Shown in pieces: positions 1 through 8,611 of a DNA stretch of 43,224 nucleotides. Numbering within the stretch: the stretch's first letter is position 1; every line of letters starts with the position of its first letter. Made by a program: the position numbers and the translations under genes. This stretch comes from Paracoccus sediminilitoris (lineage in GTDB: Bacteria; Pseudomonadota; Alphaproteobacteria; Rhodobacterales; Rhodobacteraceae). The notes beneath the pieces were generated by a model, which saw only the letters and a program-made list of their open reading frames with translations, did not search any database and was not told the DNA's origin. Where the stretch lies: positions 1 to 43,224 of the forward strand of contig NZ_QJPK01000029.1 in the NCBI RefSeq assembly GCF_003259195.1, written 5' to 3'.

Positions 1-400
1 TCTCCTCGGTTTGAAGCGGATTCTATCTCAAACCGGAGGAGAATGCGGGGCTCAGGTCAATGGCGTCGTGGATTCGGATGGCTTTTTCAGTCTAGCCAGC
101 ACCGCCGAGGTCGCCACAGAGATGGACATCAGCAAGACTTTTATTTGCGTAGCGCATGACCTGAGCTTGATCATGCATGCTTACACGCTCCGCCCGCTGA
201 GCGAGGACGAGGCTTTTGTGATGGTGACCTCGCTACTGCCCTAGTGTCTGGACGGGCTCTTCAACGATTACACTGATTTCGGGCAGATGGTCGTTGATTC
301 CGTTCAGCCTGTGCCGGTTCCTTTGTGAGCAGCCATGCCAATGCTGTTGATCGACTTGAACGGTTTAACTTGGATGCGCCGTCGCGAGGGCTGCGCCTGA
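1..400 (+). pseudogene. Decayed VPLPA-CTERM protein gene (3' part, two in-frame stops)
   Basis: One frame runs from the window edge to a TGA at 398-400 and is interrupted by TAG at 242-244 and TGA at 326-328. After the first stop it encodes PVPVPL, then the second stop, then AAMPMLLIDLNGL and the basic tail MRRREGCA. Replacing the second stop by proline gives a standard VPLPA-CTERM tail: VPLPA box, hydrophobic helix, arginine cluster. Positions 11-244 upstream encode 77 residues that I cannot assign; VCVAHD-like text around ICVAHDLSLI faintly recalls a metallo-hydrolase C-terminus, but this is weak. The frame is open to position 1, so the true start lies outside the window. The tail is seen directly; that it was once a substrate of the nearby XrtD is inference. 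Confidence 0.6.
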
Positions 401-750
401 GGTGCAGTAGAAGCGTCAGCCACATCTAGCGCCAGGCCGGAATAGTCTTCGGCTGGGTTCGCGCATATCCATCAGACTGCGCACGGCAGGCCCCATTTAA
501 CAAGCTTTGGAAAACGCTTTGGTTTTGTGCCAGCTTTTTCCAAAATCGGTCCTGCCGCATCGTTTGCCAGACACCGAAACTCAGATTTTGAGCGCCCTTT
601 GGCGGACAAAGTTTCCCCTATGTAAAAGCAGCAATCCGCCGATCCGCCCCTGCAGCGGCTTTATTGGTTAACGAACTCTGCTAAGTGCAGCCTTCAAAAC
701 ACCATGCGGACGGTATGAGGCCGTCTTCTCGTCCAAGGGACCATCATTCC
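401..750 (+). promoter_or_regulatory. Intergenic region upstream of the first beta-helix gene
   Basis: About 350 bp with no convincing ORF. It lies between the decayed VPLPA-CTERM gene and the beta-helix gene and presumably carries the latter's promoter. No clear -35/-10 pair, sigma-54 site or TTAA-N7-TTAA box was found. A purine-rich AAGGGA at 735-740 serves as ribosome binding site for the ATG at 751. Confidence 0.35.
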
Positions 751-3717
751 ATGCTTCTGCGCGATCTTCTGATAACATTGCCTAGCTTAGCCATGCCTGC
801 TCAACCATCCATCCGACCGGAACAGACGACGATCACCAACCCCTTCCAAGTGGCGGGGCAGAACCAGACCGGGACGTCCACCCTTCGCGATTTCTATGCG
901 CAACAGGGACTGGATGGGGATGCACCGGTCCTGTCCCTTACCCAGACCCCGGAGCCGCAACCGGAGCCCGAACCACAGCCCGAGCCCCAACCACAGCCCG
1001 AGCCCGAACCGCAGCCCGAGCCGCCCGTTGTTCTGGAACCCGGCGAGATCGAATTGTCTGCCATGGCGGGGCGTGTCACCATTTTCGAACCTGATGATCT
1101 GGACCAGATCGATAGCATCAGGATTCTATCTGGCCCCCAACATGGCCATCTGAGCGTCAACGAGAACAACAGCTTAGCCTTGGTTCTGAGTGAGGACCCA
1201 AACCAAAAGCAGGATGTGACTTTTCAGTACGAGATCACCTTTGGCAATGGCGAGACCAAGGTCGTCGATGCTGCCGTCGACGTTACGGCTGGCCTTGCGC
1301 CAAAAGGCTGGGGACAGGGTGATTTCTACATGTTGGAGCAGGCCCCGTCCGGCGAGGTTGTGGTCGAGCATGGCGATAACCATCGCAAGGTTTATGTGAC
1401 TGGTGGGGATCACGGGCTGACTCGGGCCGACATCGCCGAGGCCGAAGGGCTGCAAACCAAGCAAATCACCGACGACTGGCTGCGCGAGCACGCGGAATAT
1501 GGCGCCAGCGCGGACAGGGCCCTGTCGACCGATGTCGGCATGAGCCTGTGGTACACGGCCACGGACCGCCGGGAGGCGCCCAGTTCAAACTGGCTGCTGC
1601 TGGAGCGCGGCTATGAGTACGAGGACATGGGACGCTTGGTCAATCGCGGTGCCTCGGGCGAAAGCCCGCTCCACCCGCTTTACATCGGTGCCTATGGCGA
1701 CGGCAACGCGCCGAAAGTTGATAGTGAACTGCTGATATACCAAAACAAGAGCAGTAATGTCGTTATCCAAAACTTGGATATTACCGGTGGCGCCACTGTC
1801 CTGACTGGTGAAAACATTCTAATTGACGGAATGACGTTTAGCCAGAATGGGTTGAATCTGAAAAGCACTGATGGGCTCACCCTCCAAAACTCCCAGATCA
1901 TCGATGTGGCGCGCGAAGAATCGGTGCGCGACGGTGATACTTGGCATTCATCCAATGATCGGGTTAGCGGAGTTTATCTGGCAGGGGTCGAGGGCGGTCT
2001 CATCCGAGGCAACACATTCGACCGGAACGGATGGGCTGAGGGTTATGACTATAATATGTCAACGGAATATCCGATGCCCCCAAGCTACTTCAATCACAAC
2101 CTTTATGTGCATCAAGTCAACCAAGATGTCACTGTTTCCGACAATATCTTTTTGAGAGGAGCCTCCTTCGGGGCACAGGTGAGGCCTGGCGGGTTCATTG
2201 AGGGCAATTCGTTTATCGACAACAATGCCGCTCTGAATTTCCTCGACGAGAAAAATTATACACTGCTGCTTGATAACGTGGTCACTTCGGCAGGATATAA
2301 GTCCGTTGCGGATTTTGAAGGTGCCAGGGCAATGGGCATCGACAATTCCGGGTATCTCTCATCCCTGATCGGAAATATCGTCACGCATCTTGCCGACCCT
2401 GGCAATCTTCAAGAACAACTTGAGAAAAAAGCCAATCAGAAGGCCCTTGAGAATAAGAAGGATCCTTATGTTGATGACACCATCATCTTCAACTGGGCAA
2501 CCGGAGAAAAGGGGCTTGAAGATACCCAAGACAGCAATGTCGGCTATTTGGACACTGAGGTTCTGAACCGTACGACGATCCAGAACTTCGCCGCCGACTT
2601 CCTGGGAAAAAGCGACGCCACCATCAGCGATCTGGCCGATTACCTGCGCGGGCAGGCGGACGGACAGCTTGACGGCATTGTCGATGCGGCCGTGATCAAC
2701 GCCTTTTTCCGTGAGGGCTTCGGCCTGTCGACCGAGCTGCGCGCCAGTGCCGACATGCTACGCTTTTCGCCCGACGATCGCGGCGAGGGCATGCGGTGGG
2801 ACAACCGCCTGAACTGGAGCACGGATGATCTGCCCGGCACGCAGGCTGGCGACAGCATCGATCTGGGCGGTAATCGGGTACTGTATTCGGCCATGACCAC
2901 GACGGTGGATGACTTCGTCTTTGGCGACAATGGCAGCCTGAAGGTATCCAGCGGTCGGTTGAACATCGATGGAGACGTCTCCGTGAATGACGGCGGCAAC
3001 CGGTTGCAGATCGACAATGCCGGCCAGGTCTGGATCGACGGCTATCGCGACGGTGACCTGCTGAGCGTGGACATCCAGGGCGGCCGCTTTGCCAATGCCG
3101 GCGATGTCGGCGGCGCGATGCAGGTGGCTCTGGGCGATGACGGTCAGGTCATCCTGGCAAGTTCGGGCGGCAGCTTTGACCTGATTGACGGCAGCAGCCT
3201 GTCGATCGAAGGCACTCGCGCCAAGATGGGCTTTGACGGCCCAACCGACGACGCGGCGGTTCTGCGCATGACCGATGGCGCCATGCTGTCCTTCGCGGCC
3301 ACGAAGGACGGGCTGGGAAGCCTGAACGAGTTCCGTTCGGGCGCTATGGGCGAGACTAACCAGGTCACCTCGGGCGTACGGCTGGATGGCACGCTGAGCA
3401 TCGACCTGTCGGACTGGAAAGATGCGAAGAAGGCCGGTACCACCACGCTGATCGATGTTGACCAGCTGGTGGGCAGCTTCGACGACTTGCAGATCGACGG
3501 CCTAGGCGACCGTCAGGACGCTCTGGTGCGCATCGATTATGTCCGCGACGAGGTTTCCCTGATCCTGGGCGCCCAAGGCAAGGGCAGCGGTGATATGCGC
3601 ATGATCACCAGCGGCGATGCCGCCTTTGTCGACTATACCGACGATGCCGCGCTGGAACATTTGTGGGATGCGCTTTATTCCTCTGCCAGCCCGGCGATAG
3701 ACGACCCGCTGCAGTAA
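751..3717 (+). CDS. Large right-handed beta-helix protein with PE-rich linker (tailspike- or lyase-like)
   Basis: A 988-residue protein of unknown exact function. From the N-terminus it has about 65 residues of low complexity, a Pro/Glu/Gln linker (about residues 67-91), a small beta-sandwich-like segment (about 96-180), then a long region rich in short repeats such as NVVIQNLDITGG and GLTLQNSQI, typical of parallel beta-helices, and a C-terminal beta-rich region. From about residue 186 it is paralogous to the minus-strand protein at 8602-11388: both have a GWAxGYDYN..PMPPS block, an RGY.Y block and a PDDR..G.RWDNR.NW block. The ATG at 751 was chosen because AAGGGA lies 11 nt upstream; a GTG at 685 is in frame but has no ribosome binding site. 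The N-terminal MLLRDLLITLPSLAMPA is only a poor signal peptide. It could be a spike or adhesin that binds polysaccharide, a lyase or an epimerase; I see no diagnostic catalytic motif. Confidence 0.85.
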   Translation: MLLRDLLITLPSLAMPAQPSIRPEQTTITNPFQVAGQNQTGTSTLRDFYAQQGLDGDAPVLSLTQTPEPQPEPEPQPEPQPQPEPEPQPEPPVVLEPGEIELSAMAGRVTIFEPDDLDQIDSIRILSGPQHGHLSVNENNSLALVLSEDPNQKQDVTFQYEITFGNGETKVVDAAVDVTAGLAPKGWGQGDFYMLEQAPSGEVVVEHGDNHRKVYVTGGDHGLTRADIAEAEGLQTKQITDDWLREHAEYGASADRALSTDVGMSLWYTATDRREAPSSNWLLLERGYEYEDMGRLVNRGASGESPLHPLYIGAYGDGNAPKVDSELLIYQNKSSNVVIQNLDITGGATVLTGENILIDGMTFSQNGLNLKSTDGLTLQNSQIIDVAREESVRDGDTWHSSNDRVSGVYLAGVEGGLIRGNTFDRNGWAEGYDYNMSTEYPMPPSYFNHNLYVHQVNQDVTVSDNIFLRGASFGAQVRPGGFIEGNSFIDNNAALNFLDEKNYTLLLDNVVTSAGYKSVADFEGARAMGIDNSGYLSSLIGNIVTHLADPGNLQEQLEKKANQKALENKKDPYVDDTIIFNWATGEKGLEDTQDSNVGYLDTEVLNRTTIQNFAADFLGKSDATISDLADYLRGQADGQLDGIVDAAVINAFFREGFGLSTELRASADMLRFSPDDRGEGMRWDNRLNWSTDDLPGTQAGDSIDLGGNRVLYSAMTTTVDDFVFGDNGSLKVSSGRLNIDGDVSVNDGGNRLQIDNAGQVWIDGYRDGDLLSVDIQGGRFANAGDVGGAMQVALGDDGQVILASSGGSFDLIDGSSLSIEGTRAKMGFDGPTDDAAVLRMTDGAMLSFAATKDGLGSLNEFRSGAMGETNQVTSGVRLDGTLSIDLSDWKDAKKAGTTTLIDVDQLVGSFDDLQIDGLGDRQDALVRIDYVRDEVSLILGAQGKGSGDMRMITSGDAAFVDYTDDAALEHLWDALYSSASPAIDDPLQ
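951..1023 (+). repeat. Degenerate tandem repeat encoding the PE/PQ linker
   Basis: Short units of the type CAGCCCGAGCC are repeated and encode alternating PQPEPEP. The repeat is in frame, so unit gain or loss would change linker length without breaking the protein. The spike-operon protein at 11388-12740 has a similar, independently built DPEPEP linker. Confidence 0.7.
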
Positions 3718-3732
3718 CACCCTGCGCCGTCT

Positions 3733-3751
3733 CGCAAGGTTGCGCCTTGCG
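3733..3751. terminator. Hairpin between convergent genes
   Basis: CGCAAGG and CCTTGCG form a 7-bp stem around a TTGCG loop, between the stop codon of the beta-helix gene (3717) and the stop codon of the converging pyruvyl transferase gene (3773). No T-run follows on either strand, so a terminator role is inferred from position only. Confidence 0.4.
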
Positions 3752-3772
3752 CAGGCGGCGCCGCCCTCCGGC

Positions 3773-4645
3773 TCAGCGACGGAAGGGGCAGACCTGCAGC
3801 AGCTCCTGCGCCAAGCTGCGGGTCTCGGGGACGGGCCGACACGCGGCCAGCCCGACCAGTTCGTCCAGGGGCATGTCTCCCGCGATGGCGACCGGGCCCG
3901 TGATGTCGAAGACGCCAAGCGATTCCAGATAATCGATGTATTTAATGTCATCGCCATGGGCGGAGGCCTGCGTAGCCATCCACCGGCAGGGAATTCCATA
4001 GGCATCGGCCATGATCAGGCCGTGCAGCGATGACGACAGAACATGCCGGCAGGCGGCGATATCATCGATGACCTGTTCGATATGTCCGGTCACGTCGATG
4101 ACGCGGATTTCGGGACGGTCGGCGAACTGGGCACGGACCGCGTCCAAGTGCAGGTAATGAGGAATGATCCCCAACTCCGCCCGATCTTGCCGGACAGACG
4201 GGGTGTAAAACAGTGGCATCAACAGCCCTGGATCCCCGAAGACATCGGTCAGCGGATAGCCCAGTTCGGCCAGGCGGGCACGGGTACGCGGTCCGCGAAC
4301 GGCCAGCACCCGTCGCGGGCGCGCGAACCGATCCGTGCAGGAGATGATGCCGCTGCCCCAGACCGTAACGCGATCGGCCACGTGGATATGGCGCAGGATG
4401 CTGCCCACGCCCGCCGTGCTTTGCGCCAGCGACCGCTGGCCGGGCCGAGGCTTGCAATGCAGGGGTAGGCTGCCTGTCATCTTGGCGAAAAGGTAGGGGC
4501 CGATCCAGTCTCCGAAATTGCGCGGCTCGTACCAGCTCCACAGCAGGTTGCGATCGTTCGACAGCCCCCCGCGTTGCAGCAGCTTTTCCCAACGCGAGGG
4601 GAAACGCATTTTGTAGACATCCAGCGATGTTGTGTCGGCGTGCAT
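3773..4645 (-). CDS. Polysaccharide pyruvyl transferase family protein
   Basis: A 290-residue protein of the ExoV/CsaB-type pyruvyl transferase family, which uses phosphoenolpyruvate to add pyruvate ketals to sugars of exopolysaccharides or cell-wall polymers. Family marks seen are NFGDWIGPYLF near residues 43-53, VFGDPGLLMP near 135-144 and the hallmark SSSLHGLIMADAYGIP near 204-219. The ATG at 4645 was chosen because GAGGG lies 5 nt upstream; a 40-residue upstream extension is possible but has no homologous look. It converges on the beta-helix gene and is separated from the rest of the polysaccharide locus by IS remnants. The ketals would add negative charge to the polymer. The exact acceptor sugar cannot be told. 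Confidence 0.88.
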   Translation of the reverse strand: MHADTTSLDVYKMRFPSRWEKLLQRGGLSNDRNLLWSWYEPRNFGDWIGPYLFAKMTGSLPLHCKPRPGQRSLAQSTAGVGSILRHIHVADRVTVWGSGIISCTDRFARPRRVLAVRGPRTRARLAELGYPLTDVFGDPGLLMPLFYTPSVRQDRAELGIIPHYLHLDAVRAQFADRPEIRVIDVTGHIEQVIDDIAACRHVLSSSLHGLIMADAYGIPCRWMATQASAHGDDIKYIDYLESLGVFDITGPVAIAGDMPLDELVGLAACRPVPETRSLAQELLQVCPFRR

Positions 4646-4975
4646 GAAGCCCTCGTAGGTGGTGGTTGTAAAAGGCGTGCAAAGGGCTTTTGGAATGAAT
4701 GGCTTAAAGCTGTCCCCATCGGGATCGGCGCGACCATAGATAGCATGACGGCCACCGCAAGGCATGGTCGAAACCTGCGCGCCATATCGCGTCCAGCAGG
4801 CAAGATTTCGCCTGACCGCCCCGGTAAGGGCACGCCATCAAAGCAGGGATAATGCAAGCATGACTTGTGAAAGGGACAAGCCATATCTTGGTGAGCAGTT
4901 TCTTTTCTAAGATGACGAAAGCGAATTGGCATTTTTCCCGCAAAGTCTTATGCCCGCCTCAAGCAACTGTATCCT
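4646..4975 (-). promoter_or_regulatory. Intergenic region upstream of the pyruvyl transferase gene
   Basis: About 330 bp without a credible ORF, bounded by the pyruvyl transferase start and the tail of the IS110 remnant. It presumably holds the transferase promoter, but I could not pick out a specific site. The stretch around 4855-4920 is the most AT-rich part. Confidence 0.3.
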
Positions 4976-5527
4976 TCACGGGGTCGAAGGCGTCCATTTC
5001 TGACAACTTCTACACAGGGCGTTATTCGGGTTGATCAACTTCCGGGCGACCGCCGTCATGATAACCTTGTGCGTGTTCCCTGCTTTTCGCAAACGATCCG
5101 CAAAGAAGGTCATGGCTAGGTTTTGATGCGCCATAACCAAGGCAGGCTGGAACATCATTTGCCCCAGAGCACGGCAACGACCTGCCTTCCGCGCAAGGTT
5201 CCACTGTCATCCGCCTTGGGGCGTGTCCCGCGAGAGTTGTGGCCTGTGCGCTGGTAATGGCACCAAGCTCAAGCATTTCTGCGATCAGAATCGTGCTTGC
5301 AACGGGACCGATCCCGGGAGATGGAGCGCGGAAGACCAGAGGTTTCTGCCAGCACTTCGTTGCTGGATATGGCGGCCCTGATCCTGTCTTGCAGCTTCCT
5401 GATCAGCCAGGCGGGGCGTTCCTTCAGGGTCCGTATCGACGCTGTCGAACTGAGGTGCCCCCCGGAAACTGGACACTGACGTAAGCTCCGCTTTGCTGTC
5501 AGCTGATTTTTATCACGAAGGAGATCG

Positions 5528-5864
5528 ATGATATCAAAACAAAAGCAGTACGCCCCTGAGTTTAAGACGAAGGTGGCGCTGGAGGCGCTGAAAGCCGAGG
5601 CGACGGTGTCGGAGTTGGCGAGCCGGTTCGGCGTGCATCCGACGATGATCAATCAGTGAAAACGCGCTCTGCTGGATGGCGCGTCCGGTGTTTTCGAGCG
5701 CGGCGGCCTGAAGGCACCGATGATCGACGAAGACCAAGTCAGGGACCTGCATGCCAAGATCGGGGAACTGGCGGTGGCCAACTCATTTTGGAAAGAAAGC
5801 TGAAGCCTTGGGGCGGCAAGTGAGGTGGGGCATGATCGAGCCTGACCATCCAGACTTGTCGATC
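5528..5864 (+). pseudogene. IS3 orfA remnant
   Basis: The reading frame begins MISKQKQYAPEFKTKVALEA and continues through a helix-turn-helix (VSELASRFGVHPTMINQ). It is then cut by TGA at 5657-5659, where the family has tryptophan. After the stop it continues KRALLDGASGVFERGG and VRDLHAKIGELAVANSF, then loses frame at a run of T around 5788, so the usual leucine-zipper end is missing. At least one nonsense mutation and one frameshift. Confidence 0.85.
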
Positions 5865-6690
5865 GGTCAGCAGTGTACCCTGCTATCGATCCCGCGCTCA
5901 TCGTTCTACTACACCCCGCAGGGTGAGGCAGGGCGGAACCTTTCGCTAATCCAGTTGATCAATGTGCAGTTCCTCGACACGCCGTTCTTCGGCGTTCGTC
6001 AGATGATGTGGCACCTGCGCAACGAGGGCCACGAGGTGAACGAGAAGCGTGTCCGTCGGCTCATGCGCCTTATGGGTCTGATGCCAATCTACCAGAAGCC
6101 CAATACCAGCCGGCCGATAAAGGGACACAAGACTTACCCCTATCTGCTGCGCGGCCTGCGTGTGGACCGGCCAAATCAGGTTTATGTATGTGGACATCAC
6201 CTATCTGCCGATGCGTCGCGGGTTCCTCTACTTAGTGGCGATCATGGATTGGCATACCCGGTTGGTTCTGTCGTGGCGGATCTCCAACACGCTGGACACC
6301 GAATTCTGCGTTGAGGCACTGAACGAGACCATCTATCGGTTCGGACCGCCGGACATCATGAACAGCGATCAGGGGTCCCAGTTCACGTCGTTTGCCTGAA
6401 CCGACCGCCTGCGCCAGTCCGGGATCCGCATCTCGATGGACGGCAAGGGTCGCTACTTGAACAACATCTTCATTGAACGGCTGTGGCGGACGCTGAGATA
6501 CGAGTGCGTCTATCTGCATGCCTGGGAGACCGGGTCACAGGCCCGTGCGGGTGTCCGGACATGGATGGAGTTCTACAATCACCGCCGACCGCACAAGGTC
6601 CTTGGCGGCCGACCGCCGGCAGTGGTCTACTCACTGACAGTAGAAGCAACGCAACCCGATCAGCAGAGCAGATCAGAGCTTAAAAAGCGC
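5800..6690 (+). pseudogene. IS3 orfB (DDE integrase) remnant
   Basis: It encodes an HTH_21-like segment (FGVRQMMWHLRNEGHEVNEKR), then shifts frame near 6185 into YVDITYLPMRRGFLYLVAIMD, the first catalytic Asp region. It continues to MNSDQGSQFTS with the second Asp and meets a TGA at 6397-6399 where Trp is usual. The last part, NNIFIERLWRTLRYECVYL, holds the catalytic Glu, followed by MEFYNHRRPHKVLGG. Two lesions or more; inactive. Confidence 0.88.
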
Positions 6691-7167
6691 CAGATCCTGT
6701 CCAAAGAAGGGGGAGCACCTCAGATCGCCCGTCGTTGCCAAACTTCTGATACGCACGGAGCTGGCCGGACAGATGGGTCCGCATCTCGACGATCTGGGCC
6801 CACTTAGAGTGCAAAGTTCTAAGTAATCTCAGCTTTTCTATGGGGCGAGAACAACCTGCATTGGGTCGAAAAGAAGCAAAGCAGGCAATAAATTTTGTAT
6901 CAATTCGGTCGGTGTGTGCGCGTGTGCCCCGGCTTCGTGCGAATGCCCTCACCTGAAGGGAGCGGCACTTGTCGGGCGAAGACGCTTTCCGCCTCAAGCG
7001 TTTCCCAGAGCTGTCATTATTGTTCGCCGGACGACTCAAAGCTAACGACCGCATCTCGATCGCGGGTAAGTCCAAGTTAATTGAGCAAAACTCAGATGCA
7101 GAAGGGGCACGGCTTATTGGTTCCCACACAGTAGCGTAATGCAACGTTCGAAAAACGAGCGGTAAAC

Positions 7168-7840
7168 ATGTCTGAACTTTTCCGGCTTGCTGACGAGCAG
7201 ATGCGCGTCTTGAAGCCTTATTCCGCAGTCCCAAGGCAAACCCCGCATCGATGACTAGCGTGTGTTGAGTAGTGTTAGCTTCGTCAATCGCAACGGTTTA
7301 AGATAACGCGAGGCGCCGGGTGCATACGGCCCGCACAAGATGCTTGATAACCGCTGGACGCGATGAAGCGACAAGGGCGTCTTTGCCCGGATGATGGCCG
7401 GTCTGGTCGCCCGCAGTTCGAGGATCAGGGTACAGTCCGAGGACTATATGCCGCGAGAACGGGCGGCATGAACAACAAGCTGCACGCCATCTGCAATAGC
7501 AAAGGTTGGCCCCTGAACCTGTTCGTCACGGCGAGTCAGCTAAGCAATGATATCGGTGCGCAAACATTGCTGGAGCAACCTGCCGGATGCCGATTGTTTC
7601 CGCGAAGCGTTAAAAGGCCAAAAGATATGCGCCTGCATCCTTGGTCGCAAGCAATGGAAGAAAACCGTCGAACACAACGAGCGCCGCTAAAAACGGCGCA
7701 ACTGGAGCGAAATCATGCTCGGTAGGCTCAAGGTCTGGTGACGTGTGGCGGCCCTCCACGAGAGCGGCCCAACAGACTTCCTCTCAGCCATTGCTCTCAC
7801 GGTGACCGTCATCTATTGGCGATCAGCCGTGACCCAATTT
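7168..7840 (+). pseudogene. IS5-family (IS427-like) transposase remnant
   Basis: It starts MSELFRLADEQMRVLKPY, the usual IS427-group N-terminus, then decays with several stops around 7240-7360. It continues GGMNNKLHAICNSKGWPLNLFVTASQLSND, loses the GYDADWF block, and ends with GRLKVW and LSAIALTVTVIYW. Many frameshifts make it non-functional. It abuts the IS110 remnant on one side and the promoter region of the VPMPA protein on the other. Confidence 0.85.
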
Positions 7841-7964
7841 ATAACCAATTGATAAAAATTGCAAACATCTAATGGTTGAACTTTCTTTTTTGTTTCAACG
7901 CGACACGGGATGTGGATTGCGTAAAATGCAATTGCTTCGAGCGTTTGGCTTTTTTGAGGTTCCC

Positions 7965-8609
7965 ATGTTTTTTAAGCACCTGTGTCTGTTGCTGGTGGCG
8001 GGATGCGGACTGGCATCCGCATCCAATGCAGCCACCATCGTTAATATTGAGATGATTCTTCGCTATGACGGGACCTTTTATACCGATGGTTATATTCGGA
8101 CCGACGCGGAAGATTACACATTCTTCGACAGCTTTTTGGCCGATGACGATCCACGGGGAGTGCCAACTTTCGATCCAGGTATGAAAGTCGGCGACCACAC
8201 AACCTTCCGCGCCAGTATCGTCCTGCCGGAAAGCGAAATGATGCAGGCTCATCAATTCGACAATGGTGGTCGCACGCAGGGATGTCAGCTGAGTCACCTA
8301 ACCTGTGGCACGGTGACCGAGGTCTTTCAATTGCCTGATGGCTACGTCCTGAACTGGGGAGAACTAGAAGGCGTCAGCTTCGGCATGCAGGCCGGTCAAC
8401 AGTTGACCTATCTTTTCACCCCCGAATACCGAGGCAGCACGCTGGAGCTCAACTGGGGTACGATTGTCTATGCTAACCGTTTCGCCAATTTCACTATACT
8501 GGATGTGACACAACCGGCGCCGGTTCCGGTGCCGATGCCGGCCCTGCTGTTGCCCGCGGGTCTGGGCGCTTTCGCATTCCTGCGAAAGCGCCGTCGCATG
8601 ATCAGCTGA
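7965..8609 (+). CDS. Secreted protein with VPMPA variant of the VPLPA-CTERM sorting tail
   Basis: A 214-residue exported protein of unknown function. It has an N-terminal signal (FFKHLCLLLVAGCGLASASNA), a beta-rich middle with two cysteines (about 107 and 114) that could pair, and a C-terminal tail: VPMPA (189-193), a hydrophobic helix LLLPAGLGAFAFL and the basic end RKRRR. This is the tripartite signal read by XrtD-type exosortases, and xrtD lies 10 kb away. The ATG at 7965 has GAGG 6 nt upstream; a longer in-frame reading from 7872 lacks one and would bury the signal peptide. Oddly, VAGC at residues 11-14 also fits a lipobox, so lipidation at Cys14 is an alternative to cleavage after SNA. 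It converges on the beta-helix gene, the stop codons overlapping by 8 bp. Confidence 0.88.
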   Translation: MFFKHLCLLLVAGCGLASASNAATIVNIEMILRYDGTFYTDGYIRTDAEDYTFFDSFLADDDPRGVPTFDPGMKVGDHTTFRASIVLPESEMMQAHQFDNGGRTQGCQLSHLTCGTVTEVFQLPDGYVLNWGELEGVSFGMQAGQQLTYLFTPEYRGSTLELNWGTIVYANRFANFTILDVTQPAPVPVPMPALLLPAGLGAFAFLRKRRRMIS

Positions 8610-8611
8610 TC
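8600..8611. repeat. 12-bp perfect palindrome containing both convergent stop codons
   Basis: GATCAGCTGATC reads the same on both strands. It contains the TGA of the plus-strand VPMPA gene (8607-8609) and the TGA of the minus-strand beta-helix gene (8604-8602). Both proteins therefore end Ile-Ser. It is too short and lacks a T-run, so it is not a convincing terminator. Confidence 0.7.

Larger units (their letters stand above)
5450..6723 (+). mobile_element. Degenerate IS3-family element inserted in the IS110 gene
   Basis: The ends are imperfect inverted repeats: CTGAGGTGCCCCCC at 5450 and, read on the minus strand from 6723, CTGAGGTGCTCCCCC; both continue to a TGGACA. Inside are orfA (from 5528) and orfB (from about 5800), the usual IS3 arrangement. 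Both are broken. The element lies within the IS110 remnant, and its flanks rejoin precisely to give IS110 coding sequence with at most a one-base duplication. Confidence 0.88.
4976..7100 (-). pseudogene. IS110-family transposase remnant, split by an IS3 element
   Basis: The C-terminal half (4976-5449) encodes, over several frames, PGIGPVASTILIAEM, LELGAITSAQATTLAGHAP and FADRLR..HKVIMTAVARKL, which are typical IS110 transposase text. The N-terminal half (about 6724-7100) encodes RAFARSRGTRAHTDRIDT, where TDRID is the IS110 motif, and VEMRTHLSGQLRAYQKFGNDGR. Joining the two flanks of the inserted IS3 restores continuous coding GNDGR-FDSVDTD, showing that they were one gene. There are frameshifts near 5160, 5280 and upstream of 6960. 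The 5' end is unclear and abuts the IS5-like remnant at 7168. Non-functional. Confidence 0.85.

Noticed and set aside
685..750. GTG start for the first beta-helix protein
   Set aside because: No ribosome binding site is present, and the extra residues are unlike a signal peptide; ATG 751 has AAGGGA upstream.
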